Shown here: positions 55,471 through 63,922 of the stretch, piece by piece
Numbering within the stretch: position 1 is the stretch's first letter
Layout: each line of letters opens with the position of its first letter
NCBI RefSeq assembly: GCF_028689785.1
Contig: NZ_JAQVCN010000007.1
Span: forward strand, 1 to 64,000
Reading direction: 5' to 3'
Source of the DNA: Zoogloea sp.
GTDB taxonomy: Bacteria; Pseudomonadota; Gammaproteobacteria; Burkholderiales; Rhodocyclaceae
DNA length: 64,000 nt
Made by a program: the position numbers and the translations under genes
Notes under the pieces: model-generated
Seen by the model: the letters and a program-made list of their open reading frames with translations, nothing else
What the model was told of the DNA's origin: nothing
Database searches by the model: none

Positions 55471-56871
55471 TCAGACCAGACCGGTGGCGTAGTAGGTGGC
55501 GATCACGAAGAAGACCGCGCTGGTCTTGATCAGGGTGATGGCGAAGATGTCCTTGTAGGCCACCTTGTGGGTCAGGCCGGTGACGGCCAGCAGGGTGATC
55601 ACCGCGCCGTTGTGGGGGAGGGTATCCATGCCGCCCGAAGCCATCGACGCCACCCGGTGGAGTACTTCAAGGGGAATGCCAACGGCGTTGGCGGCATTGA
55701 TGAAGGTCTCCGACATGGCTGCCAGGGCGATGCCCATGCCCCCCGACGCCGAGCCGGTGATGCCGGCCAGGGTGGTGACGGTGATGGCTTCATTGATCAG
55801 CGGATTGGGGATCACCTTGAGGGCATCGGCCACCACCAGGAAGCCGGGCAGGGCGGCGATCACGGCGCCGAAGCCGTACTCGGAGGCGGTGTTCATGGAG
55901 GCCAGCAGCGCCCCACCGACGGCGGCCTTGGTGCCGTCCGCGAAGCGTGTGGCGACGGTGCGCCAGGCAAACACCATGACGGTCAGGATGCCCACCAGCA
56001 GCGCGCCTTCCACCGCCCAGATGGCGGCGATCTTGGAGACATCCTGGACCACCGGGGTGGCCTTGCCGATCACCGCCGGCACGAAGGAATGGCTTTTGCC
56101 GTAGATCTGGGGGATCAGGTCGGTGAACAGCTTGTTGGTCACGCCGACCAGTACCAGGGGCAGGATGGCCAGCACCGGGTTGGCCAGCTTCTCCTTGTCG
56201 TCGAAGGGCTCGGGCTCATTCACCAGCTCGGTGCCATAGCCCTCGCCGGCGGCCCGGGCGGCACGGCGACGCCATTCCAGGTAGGCCATGCCGGCCAGGA
56301 AGATGAAGATCGAGCCCAGCACGCCCAGCACCGGAGCGGCGTAGATGTTGGTCTTGAAGAAGGTGGTGGGGATGACGTTCTGGATCTGCGGGGTGCCCGG
56401 CAGGGAGTCCATGGTGAAGGAGAAGGCGCCCAGGGCGATGGTGCCGGGGATGAGGCGCTTGGGAATGCCGCCCTGGCGGAACATCTCGGCGGCGAAGGGA
56501 TACACCGCAAAGACCACCACGAACAGGGACACACCGCCGTAGGTGAGCAAGGCGCACACCAGTACGATGGAGAGCATGGCCCGCTCGGCGCCCACCAGCT
56601 TGATCACCGAGGACACGATGGACTTCGAGAAGCCTGACAGCTCGATGACCTTGCCGAAGATGGCACCGAGCAGGAAGACCGGGAAGTAGTTCTTCACGAA
56701 GCCGACCATCTTGTCCATGAAGAGGCCGGTGAACATCGGGGCGACCAGTGTTGGGTCGGTGAGCAGCACCGCGCCGAGGGCCGCTACCGGGGCGAACAGG
56801 ATGACGCTGTAACCCCGGTATGCGATGAACATCAAGAAGCATAGCGAGGCAAGGACGATCAGGAACGACAT
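55471..56871 (-). CDS. GntP-family organic-acid permease
   Basis: A 466-residue permease with about twelve membrane helices. GntP-type features include [24 protein letters not shown] and [18 protein letters not shown] segments, the motif [17 protein letters not shown] and the conserved [13 protein letters not shown] and [19 protein letters not shown]. The family imports gluconate and related hydroxy- or keto-acids, and some members carry 3-hydroxybutyrate. A GGAGGAG lies ahead of the ATG at 56871; a longer reading to 56928 would pass through the promoter and is rejected. It is the first gene of a two-gene operon with the CoA-transferase. Confidence 0.9.
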   Translation of the reverse strand: MSFLIVLASLCFLMFIAYRGYSVILFAPVAALGAVLLTDPTLVAPMFTGLFMDKMVGFVKNYFPVFLLGAIFGKVIELSGFSKSIVSSVIKLVGAERAMLSIVLVCALLTYGGVSLFVVVFAVYPFAAEMFRQGGIPKRLIPGTIALGAFSFTMDSLPGTPQIQNVIPTTFFKTNIYAAPVLGVLGSIFIFLAGMAYLEWRRRAARAAGEGYGTELVNEPEPFDDKEKLANPVLAILPLVLVGVTNKLFTDLIPQIYGKSHSFVPAVIGKATPVVQDVSKIAAIWAVEGALLVGILTVMVFAWRTVATRFADGTKAAVGGALLASMNTASEYGFGAVIAALPGFLVVADALKVIPNPLINEAITVTTLAGITGSASGGMGIALAAMSETFINAANAVGIPLEVLHRVASMASGGMDTLPHNGAVITLLAVTGLTHKVAYKDIFAITLIKTSAVFFVIATYYATGLV

Positions 56872-56911
56872 GGTTTTTATCTCCTCCGTTGATTGAATGC
56901 GGAGAAGACAT

Positions 56912-56927
56912 GGCAGCTTTCGTGCCA
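56912..56927 (-). promoter_or_regulatory. Sigma-54 promoter of the GntP/CoA-transferase operon
   Basis: On the minus strand TGGCACG (56927-56921), four bases (AAAG), CTGCC (56916-56912): the -24 element is perfect and GG-GC spacing is correct. It lies 40 bp before the permease ATG and about 100 bp from the end of a gene for a sigma-54 activator. Confidence 0.85.
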
Positions 56928-56933
56928 AAATGT

Positions 56934-56953
56934 TTCTTATTGTTTTATAAGAA
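56934..56953. promoter_or_regulatory. Dyad upstream of the sigma-54 promoter (candidate activator site)
   Basis: TTCTTAT (56934-56940) and ATAAGAA (56947-56953) form a perfect 7-bp inverted repeat with a 6-bp spacer in an AT-rich stretch. It lies just upstream of the -24 element. It could bind the activator encoded next door; sigma-54 enhancers are usually 80-150 bp upstream, so this is closer than normal. Confidence 0.4.
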
Positions 56954-57025
56954 TAATTTTATTTCGTCCCGGGGGTTCTGCCTGCCTTTGCGGACAGGTG
57001 TGTCTGCGCTCACAGACACCTGGGC

Positions 57026-58447
57026 TCACTGTCCGCCAGCGATGCCCAGGGCGCTGAGCTTTTCGTAGAGAGACGCGCGGGAGATGCCCAGGTTGCGGGC
57101 GGCCTGGGCCTTGTTGCCCGCGGCGGCGGCAATGGCGGCGAGGATGGCCTCCCGCTCGGCGGTTTGGTGGACCTCCTCGAGGGTCTTCGGTGCGGCGCTG
57201 GTCCGGGTCGGCCGGCCGTCCGCCAGCCCGGGAAGGATCTGCTCGAAATCCTGTCGTTCGAGGCTGTCGGCGTCCGACATCAGCAGTGCCCGCTCCAGCA
57301 CGTTGGCCAACTCGCGCACGTTGCCGGGCCAGTCATGGCGAGTCAGGTAAGTGAGGGCGTCCGGGGCGAGGGTGCGGGGCGGTTCGCCGAGGCGGCGGGC
57401 CACGCTGTCGGTCAGGGATTCGGCGATCACCGGCAGATCGTCCAGGCGTTCCCGTAGCGGGGGAACCTGCAGAGTCATCACATTGAGGCGGTAGAAGAGG
57501 TCGGCGCGGAAGCGCCCGGCATCCACTTCCTCCTGGAGCCGTCGACTGGTGGCGGCGATGATGCGTACATCCACGCTGATCAGGCGGTTCGAGCCTACCG
57601 GCTCGATCTCCTTCTCCTGCAGGGCGCGCAGCAGCTTGGCCTGCAGGGCTGGGGACATGTCGCCGATTTCGTCGAGAAAGAGGGTGCCCCCTTCGGCCAG
57701 CTCGAACTTGCCGCTCCGCCCCTTGCGGTCGGCGCCGGTGTAGGCCCCGGGTGCCACGCCGAAGAATTCGGATTCGAGCAGGGTTTCGGGGATGGCGGCG
57801 ATATTCACCGCCACGAAAGGGCTGTTTGCCCGGGGGCCGGCGGCGTGGATCGCCTGGGCCAGCAGCTCCTTGCCGGTGCCTGTTTCGCCCAGGATGAGGA
57901 CCGGGGCCGTGGAGCGGGCGGCCCGGCGAGCCTGGTCTTTCACGGCGAGGCAGCCCGGGCTGGTGCCGACGAAGTTGGCGAAGCTGTACTTGGTCCGCCG
58001 CGCCTCGTCCAGCTTGCGCCGGGTGTCGGCCAGCTCGTGGCGCAGGCTCTGGAAGCGCGACATGATGGGGGCGAGCTGGCGGGCGTCGTCGAACAGCACC
58101 AGGCCGAAGCCGCCGATGATCTCGCCGGATTCATCCCTGACCGGCAGGCGCATCACCACGAAGGCGTCGCTGCCGAAATCCATGATGTCGAGCATGATCG
58201 GCCGGCCGCTGGTCACCACGCTGCGCATCTGGCTGTTGGGGATCACCTCCTCCACGGGCTTGCCGATCACCGCGGCGGGGTCGGGCAGCTGCAGGTGACG
58301 GGGGTACTGTTCGTTCATCCACACGATGCGGGCTTCGCGATCCACGATCAGGAGCCCCTCGGAGAGCTCGGAGAAAGCGCCCAGCAGGGTGTCCATGACC
58401 CGTTGGCGGATGCGTTCCGCTTCGGCGGTAAAGCTGTTGGGCGGCAT
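57026..58447 (-). CDS. Sigma-54-dependent transcriptional activator with PAS sensor domain
   Basis: A 473-residue bacterial enhancer-binding protein. A PAS domain (about 15-125, LSEGLLIVDREARIVWMNEQ) is followed by the AAA+ domain with Walker A GETGTGKELLAQAIH, the sigma-54 contact loop GAYTGA (GAFTGA variant), Walker B GGTLFLDEIGDM and RADLFYRLNVMTLQVPPLR. A Fis-type HTH ends the protein (NKAQAARNLGISRASLYEKL). No receiver is present, so the PAS or a bound ligand sets activity. The ATG at 58447 has GAGGGAGA at 6-8 bp and is preferred over a TTG 20 codons upstream that lacks a good site. The neighbouring GntP operon has a clear sigma-54 promoter and is the likely target. Confidence 0.92.
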   Translation of the reverse strand: MPPNSFTAEAERIRQRVMDTLLGAFSELSEGLLIVDREARIVWMNEQYPRHLQLPDPAAVIGKPVEEVIPNSQMRSVVTSGRPIMLDIMDFGSDAFVVMRLPVRDESGEIIGGFGLVLFDDARQLAPIMSRFQSLRHELADTRRKLDEARRTKYSFANFVGTSPGCLAVKDQARRAARSTAPVLILGETGTGKELLAQAIHAAGPRANSPFVAVNIAAIPETLLESEFFGVAPGAYTGADRKGRSGKFELAEGGTLFLDEIGDMSPALQAKLLRALQEKEIEPVGSNRLISVDVRIIAATSRRLQEEVDAGRFRADLFYRLNVMTLQVPPLRERLDDLPVIAESLTDSVARRLGEPPRTLAPDALTYLTRHDWPGNVRELANVLERALLMSDADSLERQDFEQILPGLADGRPTRTSAAPKTLEEVHQTAEREAILAAIAAAAGNKAQAARNLGISRASLYEKLSALGIAGGQ

Positions 58448-58563
58448 GCGGGTCTCCCTCTTCTTTTCCTTATCTGCGGGCTCGTTTCCGGTGGTGTGCT
58501 TGCTCAACGGAAAGGCGGATCCCGCGGAGCATAGCGCAGGGGAGAGAAAGCGGATGTCAGTGC

Positions 58564-59487
58564 TTACCGCAATGTGCCGGGGCCGGGCAGGGTACCGGAT
58601 GCCGACGTCAGCATCTCATCCAGAAAGGCGCGGGCCGGCACCGGCAGGATCTTCTGGCGCAGATGCACCAGGTTCCAGGGGCGGTGCAGGGGAAAACCTT
58701 CTACATCAAGGATCACCAACCCCTCGCCGTCGAGGCGTTCGCCCAGCGCATGGCGGGAGATTACCGCCAGCCCCATGCCGGTCCCGGCCAGCTCCAGCAG
58801 GGCCTCGTTGCTGCCCAGGGCCAGGCGCACGCGCAGCTTGACGCCGGCCTGGCGGGCAAAGTCGTCGATGGCCCGGCGGGAGCCGGAGCCCGGCTCCCGC
58901 AGCAGGAAGGGCTCGTTGCCCAGCTCGGCCAGACTCACCCGCCGTTCGGCCGCCCAGTGGCCAAGGGGGGCGAGGACGACCATTTCGTTATCGAGGAAGG
59001 GGTGCACCACGATGTCCAGGTCGTCTGGCGGGTAGGACATCACGTACAGGTCGTCTTCGTTGTTGCGCAGGCGCTCCACCACCCGGTCGCGGTTGGCGAT
59101 CTCCAGCTCGATGGAGATGTCGGGATAGCGCTTGCAGAAGGCCCCCAGCATGCGCGGCAGGAAGTACTTGGCGGTGGTCACCAGGGCCACCCGCAGCTTG
59201 CCGCGCTTGAGACCCCGCAGCTCGTCAATGGCCGACTCGAAGCGGTTCCAGATATCGTCCAGGCGGCGCGTGGTGGCGAGTAGTTCGTCCCCGGCCGCGG
59301 TCAGGCGCAGGGCCCGCCCGCTCTGGTCGAAGAGGGGCATGCCGACGGTCTCGGCGAGCTGGCGGATCTGGATGGAGACGGCTGGCTGGGTCAGATGCAG
59401 GGCCTCCGCCGCACGGCTGAAGCTGCCCAGGCGAGCGACGGCGGCGAAGGTTTCGAGCTGGCGGAGGGTGATGCGTCTGCGGGACAT
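58564..59487 (-). CDS. LysR-family regulator, CbbR/CmpR-like
   Basis: A 307-residue LysR regulator. The N-terminal winged HTH is typical (LRQLETFAAVARLGSFSRAA, LHLTQPAVSIQIRQLAE). The effector domain starts near residue 93 (GKLRVALVTTAKYFLPRMLG) in the style of CbbR/CmpR proteins that respond to carbon status in CO2-fixing bacteria. It is divergent from an sbtA-sbtB pair, with 132 bp to the leader ORF and 235 bp to sbtA, and probably controls it. The CbbR-like ligand cannot be verified from sequence. Confidence 0.87.
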   Translation of the reverse strand: MSRRRITLRQLETFAAVARLGSFSRAAEALHLTQPAVSIQIRQLAETVGMPLFDQSGRALRLTAAGDELLATTRRLDDIWNRFESAIDELRGLKRGKLRVALVTTAKYFLPRMLGAFCKRYPDISIELEIANRDRVVERLRNNEDDLYVMSYPPDDLDIVVHPFLDNEMVVLAPLGHWAAERRVSLAELGNEPFLLREPGSGSRRAIDDFARQAGVKLRVRLALGSNEALLELAGTGMGLAVISRHALGERLDGEGLVILDVEGFPLHRPWNLVHLRQKILPVPARAFLDEMLTSASGTLPGPGTLR

Positions 59488-59490
59488 GTA

Positions 59491-59504
59491 TAAGTTTTTT
59501 CTAA
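59491..59504. promoter_or_regulatory. LysR-type site near the regulator start
   Basis: Read on the minus strand, TTA, eight bases, TTA fits the TNA-N7/8-TNA pattern reported for CbbR-type regulators. It lies 3 bp upstream of the lysR ATG, in the AT-rich part of the divergent region, which suits autoregulation. The pattern is short and could occur by chance. Confidence 0.3.
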
Positions 59505-59585
59505 TGGCAAAGTAGATTTTTGTTCATTGGATTTTATATCTCAACGCGTCCATCCTGCGAGCCGTCGCCCATCGGCGCGGGCTTT

Positions 59586-59603
59586 GGCCCGTTTCCACGG
59601 GCC
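59586..59603 (+). promoter_or_regulatory. Perfect hairpin upstream of the sbtA leader ORF
   Basis: GGCCCGT (59586-59592), a TTCC loop and ACGGGCC (59597-59603) form a 7-bp stem. It ends 3 bp before the GAGGAG that serves the leader ORF, so folding could affect access to this ribosome-binding site. No T run follows, so it is not a terminator. Confidence 0.45.
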
Positions 59604-59619
59604 TTGAGGAGAAAGCACC

Positions 59620-59733
59620 ATGCATCAACGTGTTGTGAGCCCCCACCCCGATCATCGGGGCCGGGAAGAGGGATCAGTCCGGTCCCGGCATCAGGCGGTC
59701 GCGCAAAGGGAGAGGCTGCATCATGTCCTTTGA
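59620..59733 (+). CDS. 37-codon leader ORF overlapping the sbtA start
   Basis: The frame starts with an ATG six bases after a strong GAGGAGAAAG and encodes 37 residues rich in His and Arg (starts MHQRVVSPHPDHRG, ends RLHHVL). The TGA overlaps the first codons of sbtA, so the leader end and sbtA start share 11 bp in different frames. Inside it a 7-bp palindrome (59646-59660) can fold. It is too short to recognise, and may act only through its translation (coupling or attenuation) instead of as a stable peptide. Confidence 0.5.
   Translation: MHQRVVSPHPDHRGREEGSVRSRHQAVAQRERLHHVL
59646..59660. repeat. Palindrome within the leader ORF
   Basis: CCCCGAT and ATCGGGG flank a single C, giving a perfect 15-bp palindrome. 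As RNA it can form only a short hairpin (loop bases must open), and as DNA it could be a protein-binding site. It lies between the leader start and sbtA. Confidence 0.4.
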
Positions 59734-60667
59734 GCCCGTCGTCCTGTTCTTCATGCTGGGCCTGCTGGCCGGGGTGCTACGTTCGGATCTGAAGATTCCG
59801 GGGGTGGTGTATGAGGCCCTCAGCATCTTCCTGCTCCTCGCCATCGGCCTGAAGGGCGGTGTCGAGCTGGCCCGCCATGATGTCCTCGATTTGGCCGGCC
59901 CGGCCCTGGTGGTGGTGGGCGTGGCGGTGCTGATTCCCCTGGCCTGCTTCTCCGTGCTGCGCGGGCTGGCGGGCTTTCCCCGTGCCGATGCTGCCTCCAT
60001 CGCGGCCCACTACGGTTCGGTCAGTGTGGTGACCTTTGCGGTGGCCAGCAGCTTTCTGGCCAGCCGTGCCGTGGCGGCAGATGGCTACATGACCGTGTTC
60101 CTGGCCCTGCTGGAGTTGCCGGCCTTGCTCGTGGGGGTTTTCCTGGCCCGCCGTGGTCAGGGCCAGGTGGGCTGGCGCACCCTGCTGCATGAGGTACTGG
60201 CCGGGAAGAGCATCGTCCTGCTGGCAGGCGGGCTGCTCATCGGCTGGCTGGCCGGGCCTGATGGCATCCATCCCCTGGACCGGGTGTTCTTCGACCTGTT
60301 CAAGGGCATGTTGGCCTTCTTCCTGATGGAGATGGGGCTGGTGGCGGCGGGGCGGTTGGCCGACCTGCGTCGGGCAGGGCCTTTCCTGGTGGCGTTTGCG
60401 GTAGGGGCGCCTGTCTGTGCGGGGCTGCTGGGGATCGTCACTGCCGGGCTGCTCGGCTTCTCGGTGGGTAATGCCGTGCTGCTGGCCACCCTGTATGCGA
60501 GCGCCTCCTACATCGCCGCGCCGGCCGCCATGCGCATCGCTGTACCGGAGGCCAACCCGGCTCTGTCCATCGGCGCTTCGCTGGGGGTCACCTTTCCTTT
60601 CAACCTGATCGCCGGTATTCCGCTGTATTACTGGCTGGCGTTCCGCCTCCATGGAGTCCTGGTATGA
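59723..60667 (+). CDS. sbtA: SbtA-family sodium-dependent bicarbonate transporter
   Basis: A 314-residue integral membrane protein with about ten helices, in two inverted repeats. It carries SbtA-family sequences: LSIFLLLAIGLKGGVELARH, FPRADAASIAAHYGSVSVVT and the second-half GFSVGNAVLLATLYASASYI. SbtA in cyanobacteria imports bicarbonate with Na+. Members in non-photosynthetic bacteria are less studied. The ATG follows GAGAGGCTGCATC and overlaps the leader ORF end. Its stop codon overlaps the sbtB ATG (ATGA), so the two are translationally coupled. Confidence 0.9.
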   Translation: MSFEPVVLFFMLGLLAGVLRSDLKIPGVVYEALSIFLLLAIGLKGGVELARHDVLDLAGPALVVVGVAVLIPLACFSVLRGLAGFPRADAASIAAHYGSVSVVTFAVASSFLASRAVAADGYMTVFLALLELPALLVGVFLARRGQGQVGWRTLLHEVLAGKSIVLLAGGLLIGWLAGPDGIHPLDRVFFDLFKGMLAFFLMEMGLVAAGRLADLRRAGPFLVAFAVGAPVCAGLLGIVTAGLLGFSVGNAVLLATLYASASYIAAPAAMRIAVPEANPALSIGASLGVTFPFNLIAGIPLYYWLAFRLHGVLV

Positions 60668-60972
60668 GCCCCGCGCTGACCTGCAGAAAACTTGTCACCA
60701 TCATCTGCGAGGCGGAGCTCGAGACGCTGCTCCTGCCGGAGTTGGCTCGCCAGGGGGCCCACGGCTACACCCTCACAGAGGCTCGCGGGCAGGGTGCCCG
60801 GGGCGTGCGCGACGGAGCCTGGCGCGCCTCGTCGAACATCCGTATCGAAGTGCTGTGTGGCGTGGGGGTGGCGGAGCGCCTGGTGGAGATGCTGCAGACA
60901 CGCTTCTATGCCGACTACGGCGTCGTGGTGTTCGTCGTCGATGTGGAGGTTCTGCGGCCCGGGAAGTTCTGA
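60664..60972 (+). CDS. sbtB: PII-like regulator SbtB
   Basis: A 102-residue PII-like protein. It shows the ferredoxin-like PII fold pattern: CRKLVTIICEAELETLLLPE (first strand-helix), a T-loop-like GARGVRDGAWRASSNIR, and the closing strand YGVVVFVVDVEVLRPGKF. The last segment lacks the CGPxGC redox loop of cyanobacterial SbtB. SbtB binds adenine nucleotides (cAMP, ADP, ATP) and inhibits SbtA. The start overlaps the sbtA stop by four bases. The pair forms a transporter with its own signalling lid. Confidence 0.85.
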   Translation: MSPALTCRKLVTIICEAELETLLLPELARQGAHGYTLTEARGQGARGVRDGAWRASSNIRIEVLCGVGVAERLVEMLQTRFYADYGVVVFVVDVEVLRPGKF

Positions 60973-60988
60973 TTGGGGCGGCTGGCGT

Positions 60989-61762
60989 TCAGCGTGCTGC
61001 AGCGAGCCCGATCTCGGACGCGGTGACAGGCCCGATCAGGGCTTCGCCGAGATGGCCCGGAATCTCGGCCCGGTCTTCTTCCAGGGGAATGCGCCCGGCC
61101 ATGATCTCGGCGAAGCGCTGGGGGTGACGGGGCTGGCGGTCTGGTTCGGCATAGCCGTCCGGGTAGAGAGGCTGATTGGTGCGCAGGTCGTACTTGTCGC
61201 TGGCCCCCAGGGTATGGAGCAGTTCGTGGGCGATGACCACCAGGTTGCGCTCACGCTCGTTGCGGCTGGCGAATACCTTGATGACTCCGATCATGCCCTT
61301 GCGCAGGCCGAGGGAGTGGTCCAGGTGCGGGGTGAGGGCCGGGTCGTGGTAAAGCACGAACAGTCGGATCTGCGGCCGCGGCCCTGGTGCAGCGTCGTGG
61401 CGCCAGGCCCACCAGCGCAGCTGCAGGCTCCACCAGCCGATCTCCAGACTGCTGCCGCCAGCGGGAAAGGCTGGCGGTAGGGCGTCGAGGGGCGGGGCGA
61501 GATTGAGGGCCAGGGGTTGGAGCAGTGGGCTGCCATGGCGGTGCACCTCGTCCTGCAGCCACTCCCCGATGGGCGCAAAGTCGTCAACACGCACCCGGGC
61601 CAGGGCCTGGCGGGTGACCGGCGAGTCGTCGGCAGCGATGGGGTAAAGGGTGACGTGGAGGGAGTTCTTCCAGTCGGTGGCCTGGGCGCCGCTGCGCCAT
61701 GCGCCGACCGCCACGGTGGCGAGAATGAAAAGCAGAATCCCGATACGCAGTTTGCGGAACAT
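60989..61762 (-). CDS. Predicted membrane-anchored zinc-metallopeptidase-like protein
   Basis: A 257-residue protein with one N-terminal membrane helix (about 5-22, IGILLFILATVAVGAW) and no clear cleavage site. The region NLVVIAHELLHTLGASDKYD near residue 175 holds an HExxH zinc motif (HELLH) followed by GASDKYD, where an Asp or Tyr could be the third ligand. The rest is not a family I recognise. It stands between sbtB (convergent) and fumA (same strand) with its own terminator-side boundary. Peptidase activity is inferred from the motif only. Confidence 0.6.
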   Translation of the reverse strand: MFRKLRIGILLFILATVAVGAWRSGAQATDWKNSLHVTLYPIAADDSPVTRQALARVRVDDFAPIGEWLQDEVHRHGSPLLQPLALNLAPPLDALPPAFPAGGSSLEIGWWSLQLRWWAWRHDAAPGPRPQIRLFVLYHDPALTPHLDHSLGLRKGMIGVIKVFASRNERERNLVVIAHELLHTLGASDKYDLRTNQPLYPDGYAEPDRQPRHPQRFAEIMAGRIPLEEDRAEIPGHLGEALIGPVTASEIGLAAAR

Positions 61763-61791
61763 GGTGATGGAGACAGTGCCAAGGGATGATG

Positions 61792-61816
61792 AAAAAACCC
61801 GGCACGAGGCCGGGTT
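61792..61816 (-). terminator. Rho-independent terminator of the fumA transcript
   Basis: On the minus strand a stem of AACCCGGC/GCCGGGTT type (61798-61803 with 61809-61814, extended by two A-T pairs) is followed by six T (61797-61792). It starts 22 bp after the fumA stop codon. Confidence 0.82.
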
Positions 61817-61837
61817 CCTTGCTGTGCTTGCCGGAGA

Positions 61838-63373
61838 TCAGGCCACGGCGACCGGGATCTTGCCGATCTTGGCCTGCCACTCCTTCGGGCCCGTGTTGTG
61901 CACGCTGGTGCCGGAGGAGTCCACCGCCACGGTGACGGGCATGTTCTCCACGTCGAACTCGTAGATGGCTTCCATGCCCAGGTCGGCAAAGCCGACGACC
62001 TTGGCCGACTTGATGGCCTTGGCCACCAGGTAGGCGGCGCCGCCGACGGCCATCAGGTAGGCGGACTGGTTGTCCTTGATGGCCTCGATGGCCGTGGGGC
62101 CGCGCTCGGATTTGCCGACCATGGAGATCAGACCAGTCTGCTCAAGCATCATGCGGGTGAACTTGTCCATGCGGGTGGCGGTGGTGGGGCCGGCGGGGCC
62201 GACCACTTCGTCACGCACCGGGTCCACAGGGCCCACGTAGTAGATCACGCGGTTGGTGAAGTCCACCGGCAGCTTCTCGCCCTTGGCCAGCATGTCGGCG
62301 ATGCGCTTGTGGGCGGCGTCGCGGCCGGTGAGCATCTTGCCGTTGAGGAGGAGCTTCTGGCCCGGCTTCCAGGAGGCGACCTGCTCCTTGGTCAGGGTGT
62401 TCAGATCAACCTGGGTGGCCGACTTGAGATCCGGCGTCCAGGTGACGGCGGGCCAGTCTTCCAGCTTCGGCGGCTCGATCTTGGCCGGGCCGGAGCCGTC
62501 GAGGTGGAAGTGGCAGTGGCGGGTGGCCGCACAGTTGGGCACCAGGGCCACCGGCAGATTGGCGGCGTGGCAGGGGTAGTCCAGCACCTTCACGTCGAGC
62601 ACGGTGGTCAGGCCGCCGAGGCCTTGCGCGCCAACGCCGAGGGCGTTGATCTTTTCGATCAGCTCAAGGCGCAGCTCCTCCGGGCGGGTCAGCGTGGCAC
62701 CGCTGGCGGCCTTGGCCTTGAGTTCATGGATGTCCACCGGCGCCATGATGGACTCCTTGGCCAGCAGCATGGCTTTTTCCGGCGTGCCGCCGATGCCGAT
62801 GCCGATGATGCCCGGCGGACACCAGCCGGCGCCCATCTCGGGGATCTTCTTGAGGACCCAGTCCACCAGGTCGTCGGAGGGGTTGAGCATGGCGAACTTG
62901 GACTTGGCTTCGGAGCCGCCGCCCTTGGCCGCGCAGATCACCTCCACGTGGTGGCCCGGGACGAGCTCGAAGTGCACCACCGCGGGGGTGTTGTCCTTGG
63001 TGTTCTTGCGGGCGCCGGCCGGGTCGGCCAGCACGGAGGCGCGCAGGGGGTTGTCCGGGTTGGCGTAGGCACGGCGCACGCCTTCGTCGATCATCTGCTG
63101 CACGCTCATGGTGGCGTCCGGCCAGGTGACCTGCATGCCGACCTTGATGAAGACCATCCCGATGCCGGTGTCCTGGCAGATCGGGCGGTGGCCTTCGGCG
63201 GCCATGCGGGAGTTGGTCAGGATCTGGGCGATGGCGTCCTTGGCGGCGGGGTTCTCCTCGCGCTCGTAGGCTTCACCCAGTGCCTTGATGTAATCCAGCG
63301 GGTGGTAGTAGCTGATGTACTGGAAGGCGTCCGCGACGGACTGGATCAGGTCTTCCTGTTTGATGGCGGTCAT
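61838..63373 (-). CDS. fumA: Class I (iron-sulfur) fumarate hydratase
   Basis: A 511-residue single-chain class I fumarase, containing both the alpha-like and beta-like parts. The [4Fe-4S] cysteines are suggested by ICQDTGIGM (near residue 72), NCAATRHCHFHLDGS and a third Cys elsewhere in the N-terminal half. The C-terminal part has the VGPVDPVRDEVVGPAGPTTA and MDKFTRMMLEQTG motifs. It hydrates fumarate to malate in the TCA cycle; the cluster is oxygen-sensitive. The GAGGGAGC site before the ATG supports the start. It follows yqhA by 18 bp and is closed by the terminator. Confidence 0.93.
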   Translation of the reverse strand: MTAIKQEDLIQSVADAFQYISYYHPLDYIKALGEAYEREENPAAKDAIAQILTNSRMAAEGHRPICQDTGIGMVFIKVGMQVTWPDATMSVQQMIDEGVRRAYANPDNPLRASVLADPAGARKNTKDNTPAVVHFELVPGHHVEVICAAKGGGSEAKSKFAMLNPSDDLVDWVLKKIPEMGAGWCPPGIIGIGIGGTPEKAMLLAKESIMAPVDIHELKAKAASGATLTRPEELRLELIEKINALGVGAQGLGGLTTVLDVKVLDYPCHAANLPVALVPNCAATRHCHFHLDGSGPAKIEPPKLEDWPAVTWTPDLKSATQVDLNTLTKEQVASWKPGQKLLLNGKMLTGRDAAHKRIADMLAKGEKLPVDFTNRVIYYVGPVDPVRDEVVGPAGPTTATRMDKFTRMMLEQTGLISMVGKSERGPTAIEAIKDNQSAYLMAVGGAAYLVAKAIKSAKVVGFADLGMEAIYEFDVENMPVTVAVDSSGTSVHNTGPKEWQAKIGKIPVAVA

Positions 63374-63391
63374 GGGTGAAGCTCCCTCTCT

Positions 63392-63922
63392 TTAGTGTTT
63401 TGACAGCAAAACGGTCTGGTTCATGATCTTGTCCACCATCGCCATGGCGAGAGCGGACAACAGGAACACGACATGGATGATCACCTGCCACATGATCGTG
63501 TGCTCGGCCAGGTTGGCGGCATTGATGAAGGTCTTCAGCAGGTGGATCGAGGAGATGCCGATGATGGCGGTGGACAGCTTGATCTTGAGGACGCCGGCGT
63601 TCACGTGGGACAGCCATTCGGGCTGGTCCGGGTGGTCATCCAGTTCCAGGCGCGACACGAAGGTCTCGTAGCCGCCGATGATCACCATGATCAGCAGGTT
63701 GGCGATCATCACCACGTCGATGAGGCCGAGGACCACCAGCATGGTCTCGGTTTCACTGATGTGGCCGCCGGATTCGAAGACCGAGCCGATCAGATGGCCC
63801 AGTTCGGCCATGAATAGGTAAACGTAGATGCCTTGGGCAACGATCAGCCCGAGGTAAAGGGGCGCCTGAAGCCAGCGGCTCCAGAAGATGAAGCGTTCGA
63901 GTTGTTGCGGACCTTTGCTCAT
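63392..63922 (-). CDS. YqhA-family (UPF0114/TIGR00645) inner-membrane protein
   Basis: A 176-residue membrane protein with about four helices. It matches the YqhA/UPF0114 family: [20 protein letters not shown] at the N terminus, [20 protein letters not shown], then [20 protein letters not shown] and [20 protein letters not shown]. The family function is unknown. It is upstream of fumA on the same strand with an 18-bp gap, so they are probably one transcript. Confidence 0.88.
   Translation of the reverse strand: MSKGPQQLERFIFWSRWLQAPLYLGLIVAQGIYVYLFMAELGHLIGSVFESGGHISETETMLVVLGLIDVVMIANLLIMVIIGGYETFVSRLELDDHPDQPEWLSHVNAGVLKIKLSTAIIGISSIHLLKTFINAANLAEHTIMWQVIIHVVFLLSALAMAMVDKIMNQTVLLSKH

Noticed and set aside
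54077..55492. 471-codon plus-strand frame opposite the CoA-transferase gene
   Set aside because: Gly/Asp/His-rich shadow; the minus-strand gene has catalytic motifs and a good ribosome-binding site.
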